A stretch of 64,000 nucleotides of DNA, taken from contig JASBUG010000006.1 in the NCBI GenBank assembly GCA_030148025.1, positions 97,800-161,799 on the forward strand, in the 5' to 3' direction. Of the stretch, positions 8,297 to 18,396 are shown piece by piece (positions within the stretch are counted from its first letter, which is position 1; each line of letters begins with the position of its first letter). The position numbers were made by a program, and so were the translations under genes. Source of the DNA: Flavobacteriaceae bacterium (GTDB taxonomy: Bacteria > Bacteroidota > Bacteroidia > Flavobacteriales > Flavobacteriaceae). The notes beneath the pieces are model-generated. The model made no database searches. It had not been told where the DNA came from and saw only the letters and a program-made list of their open reading frames with translations.

Positions 8297-9382
8297 CTAA
8301 ATTGGTAATTGCTTAGCACCAAATCCAATTCTATCACAAATATAGTGACCGTTTTGGCAATATGCAACTAACTCTGTATTAATGAATTTAAAAATGGCTT
8401 CTGCTTCATTTTCAGGATGCAATATATGTACATTGGCTCCTGCATCAAGTGTAAAACAAATATGTAATCCTGTTTCTTTTCTAAACTGCCATATCTTATT
8501 AATGATCTCCAAAGTATTTGGTTTCATCAAAATAAAATACGGCATACTTGTCATCATCATTGCATGCAATGTTAATGCTTCACTTTCAACAATTGCAATA
8601 AATTCATCAATGTCTCCACTTTTAAATACGTTGATAAGCTTCGAAAGGTTGTCGTGTGCTTGCTCAAAACGTTGCTCTGCAAACGGATGATCATGCATTA
8701 AATTATGACCAACAGTGCTACTTACCTGCTTTTCTCCTTTATCAACCAACAGAATGGTATCGTGATAATTTTTAAAATTATCATGTACTTCAAAAGGATA
8801 TTTTACACCGAATAAATCTGAACTACCATTAATTTCCTGATGACTTCCCCACACAATTAGATCGCCTTCTAAACTTCTACAAGCGCTACCAGAACCTAAT
8901 CGTGCTAAAAAAGAGGCCTTTTGCAAAAAGAATTCATCATTCATTTCTGGCACTAACTCTTTTTCAATACTCATTAAGCACAAAGCCAAGGCACTCATTC
9001 CAGATGCAGAAGACGCTATTCCTGAACTGTGTGGAAAGGAATTAGATGTGTCAATTGTAAAATGATACTCCTTTAAAAATGGAAGATATGCTTCAATTCG
9101 CTTAAAAAAGGTTTCTATTTTAGGCTTAAAATCATCTTTTTTGTCACCTTCTAAAAACACTTCAAAAGAAAATCCATTAGATGCTTCTTTCTTCTCAAAG
9201 GACAGTAACGTAGTAGTTCTGCAAGCATCCAGTGTAAAACTAATAGAAGGGTTTGCAGGTATTTGATGTTCTTTCTTTCCCCAATATTTTACCAAAGCGA
9301 TATTACTTGGTGAAGACCATTTAAAACTGCCTTTTTCTATTTGGCTGGTATATGGTTCAGGAATAAAATCTGGTTGGGTCAT
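8297..9382 (-). CDS. mvaD: Diphosphomevalonate decarboxylase
   Basis: 361 residues from the ATG at 9382 (MTQPDFIPEPY). An upstream in-frame ATG at 9400 would lie deeper inside the neighbouring gene and is less likely. The hallmark SNIALVKYWGKK is at residues about 25-36, with PANPSISFTL following and the GHMP loop SSGIASSASGMSALAL near 125. The enzyme decarboxylates mevalonate 5-diphosphate to isopentenyl diphosphate with ATP. It precedes mevalonate kinase by 6 bp on the same strand. The late motif GAGANVHIL is also as expected for the family. Confidence 0.95.
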   Translation of the reverse strand: MTQPDFIPEPYTSQIEKGSFKWSSPSNIALVKYWGKKEHQIPANPSISFTLDACRTTTLLSFEKKEASNGFSFEVFLEGDKKDDFKPKIETFFKRIEAYLPFLKEYHFTIDTSNSFPHSSGIASSASGMSALALCLMSIEKELVPEMNDEFFLQKASFLARLGSGSACRSLEGDLIVWGSHQEINGSSDLFGVKYPFEVHDNFKNYHDTILLVDKGEKQVSSTVGHNLMHDHPFAEQRFEQAHDNLSKLINVFKSGDIDEFIAIVESEALTLHAMMMTSMPYFILMKPNTLEIINKIWQFRKETGLHICFTLDAGANVHILHPENEAEAIFKFINTELVAYCQNGHYICDRIGFGAKQLPI

Positions 9383-9384
9383 AG

Positions 9385-9918
9385 TCAATATTCTGAGCAC
9401 AAAGATAACAACTTCATCATAGTTTTATAATTTCTTGAGGTTGCTGTTGTTTTTAATTTTTTCTCAAAGAAGTTATTGCTGCATTTTGCTCTGCCATAAC
9501 CTGTAGAACAATAAAAATAGATGCATGCTTCATCTATTATAAATTCTTCATTAGGATAGCTTATTTTTGAAACTGTATTAACTAATTCTTTATTAGGCAC
9601 ATTAAAAAGTAAGGTGAAATAACTTTTCTCTTTCTTATTTTGATCAAAAGGGCAATCATCAAAAATTTGTTGAAATTCTTGAGGAGATTTGGCTAAAACA
9701 GATACTTGAAACCCGAAATAATTTTCAATAGCCTGTTGTATTTTCAATGCTGTAACTTCAGCATCAAAAAGAGATCTCAATACTACATTACCACTTTGAA
9801 TATATGTTTTTACATCTTGAAATCCATTTTTTTCCAGTAGACCTCTAAGCTCTGCCATTGGCACTTTTTTCTGCCCGCTAACATTAATTCCACGAAGTAA
9901 TATTATAAAGGTATTCAT
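9385..9918 (-). CDS. DUF1697 domain protein
   Basis: 177 residues, the normal length for DUF1697. The typical start FIILLRGINVSGQKKVPMAELR, the YIQSGNVVL segment and the late GYGRAKCSNNFFEKKL all match the family. No enzymatic activity is established for it. The start overlaps the stop of the LacI-type gene by 4 bp, and its stop lies 2 bp before the start of mvaD, so it may bridge the two transcription units. No signal peptide or membrane segment is seen. Confidence 0.85.
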   Translation of the reverse strand: MNTFIILLRGINVSGQKKVPMAELRGLLEKNGFQDVKTYIQSGNVVLRSLFDAEVTALKIQQAIENYFGFQVSVLAKSPQEFQQIFDDCPFDQNKKEKSYFTLLFNVPNKELVNTVSKISYPNEEFIIDEACIYFYCSTGYGRAKCSNNFFEKKLKTTATSRNYKTMMKLLSLCSEY

Positions 9919-10949
9919 GAGCTTACTTTTACTGGTATGGTTGTGTCTCTTTCTACAATATGAGTTTCAATAAGCTTAATTTTTATAGGCTGTTCATTAT
10001 CGCTTTCTAAGCGATTTATTAATAAACTTGTAGCTGTTGCACCCATTATCTCTCCATGCTGACTAATGGTAGATAGTCGAGGATTTGAATGTCTTGCTAA
10101 CACTCCATTGGTAAACCCGATCGCAGAGAAATTTTCTGGAATTTTCATCCCTTTACGCAATGCGATCTTCATTGCCGCTAAAGCTACCTCTTCGTTTGTT
10201 GCTAAAATGGCATCAATAGAACCTTGTTCAAACAAGGGTTGTAACATAGACTCATAACCACTGTAATGATCTACTCTTGTATTTACAATAAGAGCATCAT
10301 TAATTATAAGACCTGTTTCTAACAATCCTTCTTTGTAGCCTCTGTACAGATCCTGACTTACTTTTAAGTGAGATATTGCTGAGGCAAAGGCTATAGATTT
10401 ACAACCGCTATTCACCAATTGTTTTACTGCTATTTTTGCCGCTTCAAAATTATTGGTTATTACTTTATCACACATTATTTCATTTGCGACTCGATCAAAC
10501 ATAACGACTGGCAAATTAAAATCGATTGTTTTTGAAAAATGACCAACATCTTGTTTCAGTTCGGTTTCTTCTGCCAAAGACACAATAAAGCCATCAACAC
10601 TTCCATTAGATAACATTTCAAGTGTTTCTTTTTCTTTAGAGAACGAATCGTTGGTAATACATATAATGACTTTATAATTATGTTCTATAGCTGTTTTTTC
10701 TATTCCTTTTAAAACCTGAGCATGAAAATAATTAAGCATATCGGGAATTAAGATCCCGATAGTTCGAGTACGACTATTTTTCAGACTTAAAGCATTAAGA
10801 TTAGGCTTATAATTAACACTTCGCGCATATTCTTGAATTTTAAATCGTGTTTCTTCACTTATTTCATCACTATTATTAAGTGCTTTTGAAACCGTAGAAA
10901 TCGAAACATTACATTGCTTTGCTATGTCTTTTAATGTGGTTTTTTTCAT
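9915..10949 (-). CDS. LacI family transcriptional regulator
   Basis: 344 residues. The N-terminal LacI helix-turn-helix with hinge (TLKDIAKQCNVSISTVSKAL) covers residues 3-60. A periplasmic-binding-protein-like effector domain follows, starting at RTIGILIPDMLNYFHAQVL and including the DGFIVSLAEE and AIGFTNGVLARH stretches typical of the family. It should repress or activate sugar-utilisation genes in response to a ligand, but no carbohydrate operon is adjacent. The next gene leftward, the DUF1697 gene, overlaps it by 4 bp. Confidence 0.9.
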   Translation of the reverse strand: MKKTTLKDIAKQCNVSISTVSKALNNSDEISEETRFKIQEYARSVNYKPNLNALSLKNSRTRTIGILIPDMLNYFHAQVLKGIEKTAIEHNYKVIICITNDSFSKEKETLEMLSNGSVDGFIVSLAEETELKQDVGHFSKTIDFNLPVVMFDRVANEIMCDKVITNNFEAAKIAVKQLVNSGCKSIAFASAISHLKVSQDLYRGYKEGLLETGLIINDALIVNTRVDHYSGYESMLQPLFEQGSIDAILATNEEVALAAMKIALRKGMKIPENFSAIGFTNGVLARHSNPRLSTISQHGEIMGATATSLLINRLESDNEQPIKIKLIETHIVERDTTIPVKVSS

Positions 10950-10993
10950 AAACCCAAATCATTTAAGATCGATTAAAATTAATAATATCCAAT

Positions 10994-12205
10994 TTATTTT
11001 GAAATATGTTGTGCTGCAATATAAGCACCAGTCCAGGCATTCTGAAAATTAAATCCTCCAGTAACAGCATCAATATTTAATACTTCGCCTGCAAAATATA
11101 AACTTTCGTATAGTTTGCTTCTAAAGGTTTTAAAATCTATTTCTTTAAGCTCAACACCTCCCGCAGTTACAAACTCTTCTTTAAAAGTGCTTTTCCCATT
11201 AACCGTGAATTCTGCATGTGTTAATTGTTGCACCAAACCTTCCAACTGTTCTCTGTTTATATCGGCCCATCGTAACTCTTTAGAAATATGTGATGCTAAA
11301 ACCAACTGTTGCCATAGTCTTTTAGGTAGTTCAAACTGTGCAGAATTGTAAATTGTTTTTCTTGAAAGTTGTGCTTTAGATGCTTTCAAAGTTTCTAAAC
11401 AAGAGTCTTTATCAATGCTGATAAAATTAACCGCAATTTTAAATTTATAATTCCGCCTTGCTAATTCTAATGCTCCAAATGCCGATAGTTTTAATATAGA
11501 AGGGGCACTCATTCCAACATGAGTAACAAGCAACGGTCCTTCAGATTCTAACTGACTATCCAAAACTTTAACTGTGGCATGTTTAGCAACGACCCCTGGA
11601 ATACTCTTAATTCTTTGGTCGTTAATATTAAACGTAAATAATGACGGAACCGGACTTACTATGGAATGCCCTAAATTTTGAAGCATGCCCCATACTTTAA
11701 CATTGCTACCAGAAGTTACCAAAAGCTTCTTTGCAAAAAACAAGTCTTGCTGCGTTGCAATATTCCAAATATCATTCTCAAATTCAATACTCTTAACAGC
11801 TTGATTTTTTAAAACCTCAACACCTAATTTATGAGTCTCATTTAAAAAGCAATCAATAATGGTTTGAGAAGAATTAGTGACTGGAAACATTCTGCCATCA
11901 TCTTCTATTTTTAAGGTCACACCTCTTTCTTCAAACCAGCCAATAGTATCGCCAGTCATAAACTTATGAAACGGTCCCAACAATTCTTTTTCACCTCTAG
12001 GGTAATATTTCACCAATTCTCTTGGGTCGAATTCGGCATGAGTTACATTACACCTTCCTCCTCCAGAAACTTTCACTTTTGTGAGCACTTCTTTACCTCG
12101 CTCAAGAATAGCTACCTTTAAATCAGGGTTTAATTGAGCGATGTTAATAGCACCAAAAAAGCCTGCTGCACCGCCTCCAATTATTATAACGTCGTAATGC
12201 TTCAT
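10994..12205 (-). CDS. FAD-dependent oxidoreductase of the HI0933/YhiN family
   Basis: 403 residues. It begins with a Rossmann FAD motif (IIGGGAAGFFGA, residues 8-19) followed by GGGRCNVTHAEF near residue 50, the signature of HI0933-like flavoproteins. The C-terminal motif GEVLNIDAVTGGFNFQNAWTG is also characteristic. The family includes proteins annotated as aminoacetone oxidase and BaiN-like reductases, but the substrate here is not known. It is expected to be a soluble cytoplasmic enzyme. It lies 44 bp upstream of the LacI-type gene on the same strand and is divergent from the next gene, with about 40 bp between starts. Confidence 0.85.
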   Translation of the reverse strand: MKHYDVIIIGGGAAGFFGAINIAQLNPDLKVAILERGKEVLTKVKVSGGGRCNVTHAEFDPRELVKYYPRGEKELLGPFHKFMTGDTIGWFEERGVTLKIEDDGRMFPVTNSSQTIIDCFLNETHKLGVEVLKNQAVKSIEFENDIWNIATQQDLFFAKKLLVTSGSNVKVWGMLQNLGHSIVSPVPSLFTFNINDQRIKSIPGVVAKHATVKVLDSQLESEGPLLVTHVGMSAPSILKLSAFGALELARRNYKFKIAVNFISIDKDSCLETLKASKAQLSRKTIYNSAQFELPKRLWQQLVLASHISKELRWADINREQLEGLVQQLTHAEFTVNGKSTFKEEFVTAGGVELKEIDFKTFRSKLYESLYFAGEVLNIDAVTGGFNFQNAWTGAYIAAQHISK

Positions 12206-12248
12206 ATAAATTAAAACTGCGTAAATTTAGCATTATAATTTAGGTTTG

Positions 12249-13085
12249 ATGAAAAGACTTTTCTTAATTATTTGTTTTATTACTTTTTGCTGTAGTACAG
12301 GATCGTTAAAAGTTATTATGGATGTTCCTTCTGAATTAAAAGAAGTCTCTGGATTAGAAGTAAGTGATAGCATATTCTGGATGGTAAACGATAGTGGTAA
12401 TGCACCCTTTCTATACGGTTTAAATAATAAAGGTGCTATAATAAAAGCTCTAAAAATAAACGCTAAAAATCGTGATTGGGAAGACCTCACCACAGATCCA
12501 GAGGGTAATATTTATATTGGCAATTTTGGCAATAATAGTAACAGTAGTAAACAACTTTCTATCCTAAAGATTTTAAAAAAAGACCTTAATTCAAAAAGTG
12601 CTATTACGCCAGAAGTTATTGCGTTTAAATATCCTAACCAAAAACGATTTCCTCCCAAAAAAAATAAACGCCATTTTGATTGTGAAGCCTTCTTTTTTTA
12701 CAAAGACAGTTTATACTTATTCACTAAAAGCAGATCACCAAAGGAAAGATCAAAAACTAACTTATATAGCTTGCCTGCCAAAGCAGGACAATATGACGCG
12801 CAACACTTGGACACTTTTAATACTTGTAATAAATCTGGTTGTTGGGTAACATCTGCAGATATTAACAAGGCTGGAAATAAAATTGCCTTACTAGCTGAAA
12901 ATAATCTATTTGTTTTTACCGATTTTGAAGGAAGCAACTTTTTTAAAGGAGCTGTTAACCGTTATGATTTTGATTACAAATCGCAAAAAGAAAGTGTTTG
13001 TTTTAAAAATGATAGCATCTTATATATTGCTGATGAGTTTGTAGGTGTAAGTGGTGGAAATGTTTACGAGTTCCCTATAAAATAA
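12249..13085 (+). CDS. Putative secreted beta-propeller protein
   Basis: 278 residues from the ATG at 12249; the preceding in-frame TTG is not needed. The N-terminus is a hydrophobic signal peptide (MKRLFLIICFITFCC), possibly a lipoprotein signal although the Cys context is not a clean lipobox. The rest is rich in beta strands with recurring D-S/N-G turns (MVNDSGNAPFLYGL, TDPEGNIYIGNFGN, FVGVSGGNVYEF). This resembles the SdiA-regulated/phytase-like propellers common in Bacteroidota. No catalytic residues can be assigned. It is convergent with tesB, 13 bp apart. Confidence 0.65.
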   Translation: MKRLFLIICFITFCCSTGSLKVIMDVPSELKEVSGLEVSDSIFWMVNDSGNAPFLYGLNNKGAIIKALKINAKNRDWEDLTTDPEGNIYIGNFGNNSNSSKQLSILKILKKDLNSKSAITPEVIAFKYPNQKRFPPKKNKRHFDCEAFFFYKDSLYLFTKSRSPKERSKTNLYSLPAKAGQYDAQHLDTFNTCNKSGCWVTSADINKAGNKIALLAENNLFVFTDFEGSNFFKGAVNRYDFDYKSQKESVCFKNDSILYIADEFVGVSGGNVYEFPIK

Positions 13086-13098
13086 TGTCTTTTACATA

Positions 13099-13959
13099 TT
13101 ACATAGGACGCATTAATCCTTCCTGAGTAACAGAGGCCACTAACTCTCCTGTTCTGGTATAAATATTACCTGTACAAAAGCCGCGTGCATTCATAGTGCT
13201 TGGTGATTCCATAGAAAACAACATCCAATCATCAAAATCGAAATCTCTGAAATACCACATTGAGTGGTCTAAACTGGCTGTCATTGTATTACCCCAATGT
13301 GCCTTACTACCATGTCTATGCAATGCTACACTTAAAATATTATAATCAGATATATAAGTAAGTATTTGTTGCTTTGTTGGCAGATCTAAACCGTTTGCCT
13401 CGCCTCTTAATTTAAACCATATACTAGAGTGAGGAGGCATATCTTTCGCTTCTAATGGGTTAGGCGGATCAATAGGTTTAAACTCAACTGGACGTGGTAT
13501 TTCTAAAAAGTTTTTCATTTTTTTAGGTAAAAAATCACCAAATTGTTCTAGTATATCGTCCCAGCTTAACAGTTCTTCAGGTTGTGTGATCTTGGTTGTT
13601 ATATCAATTTGATGGTCATAACCAGTTTCCCTTTTATGAAAAGAAGCCGCTAAAATAAAGATGATCTTATCGTTTTGATGTGCTGTAACACGACGCGTTG
13701 AAAAACTTCCGCCATCTCTAATAATACTAACATTATAGGTAATAGGTAACTCTAAATTTCCCGCTTCTAAAAAATAAGAATGCATAGAATGCAAAATTCT
13801 GTTATTAGTAATAGTCTTATAAGCAGCATTTAAGGCTTGAGCTAATACTTGGCCTCCAAAAACATTTGGACTACCCACTGTTTTACTTATGCCATTAAAG
13901 TGATTTTTATTTATTTCCTGAAGTACTAATATGTTTAATAGATCTTGAGCTGTGTGCAT
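13099..13959 (-). CDS. tesB: Acyl-CoA thioesterase II
   Basis: 286 residues, the usual TesB length, made of two hotdog folds. The first contains FGGQVLAQALNAA and HSMHSYFLEAGN; the second contains AHWGNTMTASLDHSMWYFRDF and the end motif GELVASVTQEGLMR. The Asp of SLDHSMWYF corresponds to the catalytic Asp of TesB. It hydrolyses medium and long acyl-CoA thioesters in the cytoplasm. It follows the ion-channel gene on the same strand by about 30 bp. Confidence 0.92.
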   Translation of the reverse strand: MHTAQDLLNILVLQEINKNHFNGISKTVGSPNVFGGQVLAQALNAAYKTITNNRILHSMHSYFLEAGNLELPITYNVSIIRDGGSFSTRRVTAHQNDKIIFILAASFHKRETGYDHQIDITTKITQPEELLSWDDILEQFGDFLPKKMKNFLEIPRPVEFKPIDPPNPLEAKDMPPHSSIWFKLRGEANGLDLPTKQQILTYISDYNILSVALHRHGSKAHWGNTMTASLDHSMWYFRDFDFDDWMLFSMESPSTMNARGFCTGNIYTRTGELVASVTQEGLMRPM

Positions 13960-13989
13960 GGTGTATCTTTGAGGAGGCGAAAATAAACA

Positions 13990-14658
13990 TTATTCTTTTA
14001 CGCTGTGTCTTATATATTTCTCTACTACTACTGCAGTAATAATTACCGTATAAAACTGCCCTATCAAGCCCACTAGAATAGCCGCTTTTTGAGCTATAGG
14101 TGTCACTGGAACTATTTCGCCATAACCAATAGTAAGCATGGTAATATAACTGTAATACAATAGAGAATCGAGCTTTTCAAGCAATGAATACCCTTCAATA
14201 AGAACCCCTTGAAAAGATTCAGGCTGATACAACTCAATAGAAGTAAACATAAAAAAGGCGATAAACCCAAGCGACACATAACCGCTCATTAAACCAACAA
14301 TTACTTTACGGTTTACTCTTTTAGCATCCCAAACCTGTTTAATTATACTTATTGATACTGTCACATAAAACAAGAAATACATACTAAATCGTATAAGCAT
14401 ATTATTCTCAATTTGATTACGTTGCAACGCATCAATCCCATAAACCATTAGAGAGCCCACAAATAATATAATATACATCCAAAACAAAAATTTATGTTTT
14501 GCGATTAATAATATTCCAGCACCAATATTGATAAGAAAAAGAATTGGCATTAATTTTTCTTCAAAAAACACCATGGGAAACACTAAAGACCCAAACAAAA
14601 TTGCCAATTGGCTAAAAAAGAAAAATGAGAACCGGTTTTTATATAATTGTTTTAACAT
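13990..14658 (-). CDS. Two-pore-helix type potassium channel protein
   Basis: 222 residues, with several hydrophobic segments before a pore region. The pore loop reads YITMLTIGYGEIVPVTP, and TIGYGE is a K+ selectivity filter. A helix before it and one after it (AAILVGLIGQFYTVIITAVVV) form the Ion_trans_2 pore unit. No RCK or cyclic-nucleotide domain is attached, and the protein ends soon after the last helix. It lies 8 bp after the large phosphoesterase-barrel gene, so the two are probably co-transcribed. Confidence 0.85.
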   Translation of the reverse strand: MLKQLYKNRFSFFFFSQLAILFGSLVFPMVFFEEKLMPILFLINIGAGILLIAKHKFLFWMYIILFVGSLMVYGIDALQRNQIENNMLIRFSMYFLFYVTVSISIIKQVWDAKRVNRKVIVGLMSGYVSLGFIAFFMFTSIELYQPESFQGVLIEGYSLLEKLDSLLYYSYITMLTIGYGEIVPVTPIAQKAAILVGLIGQFYTVIITAVVVEKYIRHSVKE

Positions 14659-14666
14659 AAAATATT

Positions 14667-17600
14667 TTAAAATCCGAAGCCTAGTTTAAATGCTAAGCGC
14701 AATCCGTCATCACTATTGAATGCAGAAAGATTGCCTGTTATCATGTTGGCACCGTTAAAAAAGATACCGCCTCCAAACGAATTATTCCATTTATTGGAAT
14801 TATCTCCTTCTACCCAAACACGACCATAATCGATCCCGCCATAAAATCCAATATTTAAAGGGAGTAATCCTGTTTTTAACTTTCTTAAATTTAATCTTAA
14901 ATCGGTTGTTTGGTAAAATGCATTCTTTCCTGTAAAACGCTGATTTCTGTAACCTCGTAATCCGTTATCTGCTCCTAAACTTGCTGCCTGATAAAATTCA
15001 AATCCATCACCTAAAGTTACATGTCCTTTAACTTTTGTGGCTAATACTAATTGTCCGCTAGGAATTAATTTATAATCGAAAGCCAATGAAGATATCACAT
15101 AACCAAAGCCTTTGGTAGTACTCACATTGTTTTTGTATCCTGTTTCCAGATCGAACATCATTCCTAACGTAGGAAACGCATCATTATCTCTGTTTTCAAA
15201 ACGATAGTTTGCATTTAAGCCATAAAAATCTTGCTTATCAAACACAGAACTTGACACGGCATTTGGTGTTGAAATATAACGCCCTTGTGTGTCTTGAACC
15301 TCGTTACTTTCATAAAAAATTCCTGCCTTAAAACTAGCTCCCTGCACACCACGATAAACCAAAGATGGCGCTACTTTAAATGTCCTGATCTTTACACGAT
15401 TATAATCAAGATCAACATCTAACCCGTCATTTTCTTCTGCTTCCGGATTTGATGTTTTATTACCAAATCCAAAGAAGTTAACACTATAATTTGGGCTGGT
15501 GAAAACAGTTTCTAAATTTAAATTCCATGATCCAATTACATTTGCAAAATCTCCAATATAGCTTAATTCAAAACCATTAGTTGCAAAATAATAGGCTCCA
15601 GAAATTATATGATTTGACGTATAAGGATTTCGCTCAAAACCGTACGTTTTATACGTATTTACAAAACCTAATTTAAAGCCATCATCAGGATTGGCACCTA
15701 ATGACGGAATAAATTGATTGGAATTATAACTTGGTTTTTTATAATTATAGACATTTGTCTCATAATCGTCTGTTAGCTTTTTCCTTCCTTTATCTGTTAC
15801 AAATGTGTTTTTCTTAGAAAGGTAATCGTACACTTTTATTTTATGACCATTTTCAATATTATAGGTATCATTATTCTGACCGCCAATAAGCCTTACTTTA
15901 ATTAAATTACTTCCTTTACCAGAAACTTTAAATACATCTTTGTCATCCAATCCATAGATCCATATTTCTTTAGTTTCTAAGTCAGAAAATGTTCGCTCAT
16001 AAAAGGTATCACCTTTTTTACCATCTTTAATTCTAAATCCTGAAATTCTTGTTTGTTTTCCTTGTCTTTGAACTTCAAACAGATCGTCCTTATCGGTTCC
16101 TCTTACAATTACATATTTGTTAACATGTTTGAAATACTGATCAGATATTTTTTGAAGATTTGCACGCCTACCAATTAACTTTGCTCTTATCTCATCAATC
16201 GTTTTATCGGCAACCTCTTGAGGAAAGTGCTTAAAAGCCTGATCTATAACTTCATTGGTTAAATTATCTACAATATGTTTTGCCTGTGTTGACCATTCCT
16301 GCCTATTTGATTTGTTAATTAAAGCAACGTCTAAAGGATAAGGTTCTAAATTAAACCATTTAGGGCTTTTAAGCTCTTCATCGTATGATTTCATTAAACG
16401 TAATGCTGGTAGCACTGTGGTTGCGAAGCTTAATAATGTACCATCCGCCATAATAGAAAATGCCTGATCTCTATCTCTTGGCATGGGTCTGTAAACTGTT
16501 TTTTTCCCTTCTTTAAACTTTGCCCAACGCCATTGATCTTCATGCCTATCCCAGTCACCTATAAGCATATCGAATAATCGTGCTCTTATATAAGCTTTTT
16601 CATCTACAATATTGTCTTCATCTTTTCGCAATTCTAATAGCATGTCATGAGTACTAATTAACTCATTAGAAAATCCAAAACTAACCTTATCTCCATGATC
16701 ATCTGCAGCACGTTCTTCGATCATATACAATTCATCTCCAAACAAACTATTATAATCACCAAGCGATCTTTGTTTGGGAACATAATACAATTTAGGGTTG
16801 GTATGCATAACTCCAACAGCATTAGCTAAAGTTGCAATAGTAAAAGGCGCATAAGGGTGAGAACCTGTAAAGACATCCAATAACAAACCTTCGGTATAAG
16901 TGTCGCTCAAGTGGCTTTTAATATACTGGTCTTTAAACGCTACTGCTTGCAAATATTGTACGGCGTTTTTACGTAGTGCCCGCATAACATATTCCCTTCC
17001 TTTTGCATCTTCCAATCGTAAAGATCTTGATTGATTACCTCCACCAACTCTCGTTGGCTTTAAACCTCCAAAAAGAGTATCTAGATTTACAGTAGGTGCT
17101 AAGACTTCAGTACTATAATATTTTCTATAGCGTTCACCCCATAGTGCTTTAAAAAACCCGCTCTTTTGCGTTTCTTCTTTGGTATATATAGATGCTTTTT
17201 TTGAAGCATCAAATTTTGTAGAATAAGAAGTATTCACACTATTTAATGTTGCAGGTCTTACTTCAGTTTGATAGACAATTTTATTTTCTTTAGCAGAATA
17301 AAATCTAACATAGGTTGAACCATCGGTAAAAACATCTAATCTGGCATATCCTGGTGTGCGATATGAAAACTCACCGCCATCAATATTTCTAGTAGGAGTA
17401 AGTTTTGCTCCAGACCCACTCACAATTTGCGGGATATTCTTTTTAACTATATACTGTAAATTATGATCGTGGCCAGATACAAAAATGACCTTGTCATTTT
17501 CTTGCGATAAGGTAATTAAGCGTTTTTTAAACTCGCGATATACTTTGTTTTGATCATCTACATTGGCAACACCTCCAGTTTTTCTAATTACATTTTTTAG

Positions 17601-18347
17601 TGTCCCTAAAACCGGTAACGGCTTCATATGGCTTTTAAATGAATACTGCCCACCATGATTTCCATTAGTAAATAACGGATTATGAACCGCAATAATTGTA
17701 GTTTTTCCTCTAGCTTTCTTAATCTGACTCTCTACTTCATCAAAGAATAATGCACGTGTTTTAATATCGCATTCATCATTTATGGTTGGGTGCTTGTCCC
17801 AATTGGTGATATACCATTGCGAGTCAAGAATGATCAATACTATGTCATCTGAAATATTAACCTTTTCAATTGGGCATCCATTCTCTGGTAAAAATGTGTT
17901 TTTACCTAAAGCATCTTCGATATATCTTTCCTGACGCTTCAAGCCCTTAATTCCTGAATACCAATCATGATTCCCTGGCACAAAAACTGTCTTCCCCTTA
18001 AATCCTTTTACAGCTTCAATTTGAACATCCAAACGGTGTTCTGCAAGTTTTCTGTGCTCATGCTCTTTTTTTGGCATTCCTGCTTCATATATATTATCTC
18101 CTAAAAAAATGGCGGTGCTGTTTTTTGAAGCTTTGTTTAATTCGTCTTTAAATGCTTCAAGCGCCAGTGTTGTTTTGTTTATTTTAGCATTTCCAGCATC
18201 TCCAATTACATAAAATGAATGTTCTATTTCTTTGTCGTTTGGAAAGGTTTTAGGATAGTTTACGTCTTTATATTGAGGTTTATAAGTTGCGCAAGCACTT
18301 ATTAATAACATTGAAAAAATTAAAATGAATGGTTGCTTAAATCTCAT
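14667..18347 (-). CDS. Lipoprotein fusion: metallophosphoesterase, kinase-like region, Omp85-type barrel
   Basis: 1,226 residues. A lipobox (LLISAC) gives Cys19. Residues 45-300 hold a complete calcineurin-like phosphoesterase: GDAG (49-52), GDN (83-85), GNHD (125-128), H222 and GHDH (292-295). Residues about 430-640 resemble CotH/Fam20-type kinases: a glycine-rich GGGNQSRSLRL, a VMRALRK strand, GDWDRHEDQWRW (597-608) and RPMPRDRDQAF. The last 350 residues look like an outer-membrane barrel of the BamA/surface-antigen type, with GLRGYRNQRFTGKNAFYQTT. A phosphatase and a possible kinase would then sit at the outer membrane on one chain. Similar long phosphoesterases exist in Flavobacteria; the kinase-like reading is my inference. 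Confidence 0.75.
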   Translation of the reverse strand: MRFKQPFILIFSMLLISACATYKPQYKDVNYPKTFPNDKEIEHSFYVIGDAGNAKINKTTLALEAFKDELNKASKNSTAIFLGDNIYEAGMPKKEHEHRKLAEHRLDVQIEAVKGFKGKTVFVPGNHDWYSGIKGLKRQERYIEDALGKNTFLPENGCPIEKVNISDDIVLIILDSQWYITNWDKHPTINDECDIKTRALFFDEVESQIKKARGKTTIIAVHNPLFTNGNHGGQYSFKSHMKPLPVLGTLKNVIRKTGGVANVDDQNKVYREFKKRLITLSQENDKVIFVSGHDHNLQYIVKKNIPQIVSGSGAKLTPTRNIDGGEFSYRTPGYARLDVFTDGSTYVRFYSAKENKIVYQTEVRPATLNSVNTSYSTKFDASKKASIYTKEETQKSGFFKALWGERYRKYYSTEVLAPTVNLDTLFGGLKPTRVGGGNQSRSLRLEDAKGREYVMRALRKNAVQYLQAVAFKDQYIKSHLSDTYTEGLLLDVFTGSHPYAPFTIATLANAVGVMHTNPKLYYVPKQRSLGDYNSLFGDELYMIEERAADDHGDKVSFGFSNELISTHDMLLELRKDEDNIVDEKAYIRARLFDMLIGDWDRHEDQWRWAKFKEGKKTVYRPMPRDRDQAFSIMADGTLLSFATTVLPALRLMKSYDEELKSPKWFNLEPYPLDVALINKSNRQEWSTQAKHIVDNLTNEVIDQAFKHFPQEVADKTIDEIRAKLIGRRANLQKISDQYFKHVNKYVIVRGTDKDDLFEVQRQGKQTRISGFRIKDGKKGDTFYERTFSDLETKEIWIYGLDDKDVFKVSGKGSNLIKVRLIGGQNNDTYNIENGHKIKVYDYLSKKNTFVTDKGRKKLTDDYETNVYNYKKPSYNSNQFIPSLGANPDDGFKLGFVNTYKTYGFERNPYTSNHIISGAYYFATNGFELSYIGDFANVIGSWNLNLETVFTSPNYSVNFFGFGNKTSNPEAEENDGLDVDLDYNRVKIRTFKVAPSLVYRGVQGASFKAGIFYESNEVQDTQGRYISTPNAVSSSVFDKQDFYGLNANYRFENRDNDAFPTLGMMFDLETGYKNNVSTTKGFGYVISSLAFDYKLIPSGQLVLATKVKGHVTLGDGFEFYQAASLGADNGLRGYRNQRFTGKNAFYQTTDLRLNLRKLKTGLLPLNIGFYGGIDYGRVWVEGDNSNKWNNSFGGGIFFNGANMITGNLSAFNSDDGLRLAFKLGFGF

Positions 18348-18396
18348 AACAATGGATAAATAACTATTTTAGTAAAAATAATTCTTTTTAAACTAA

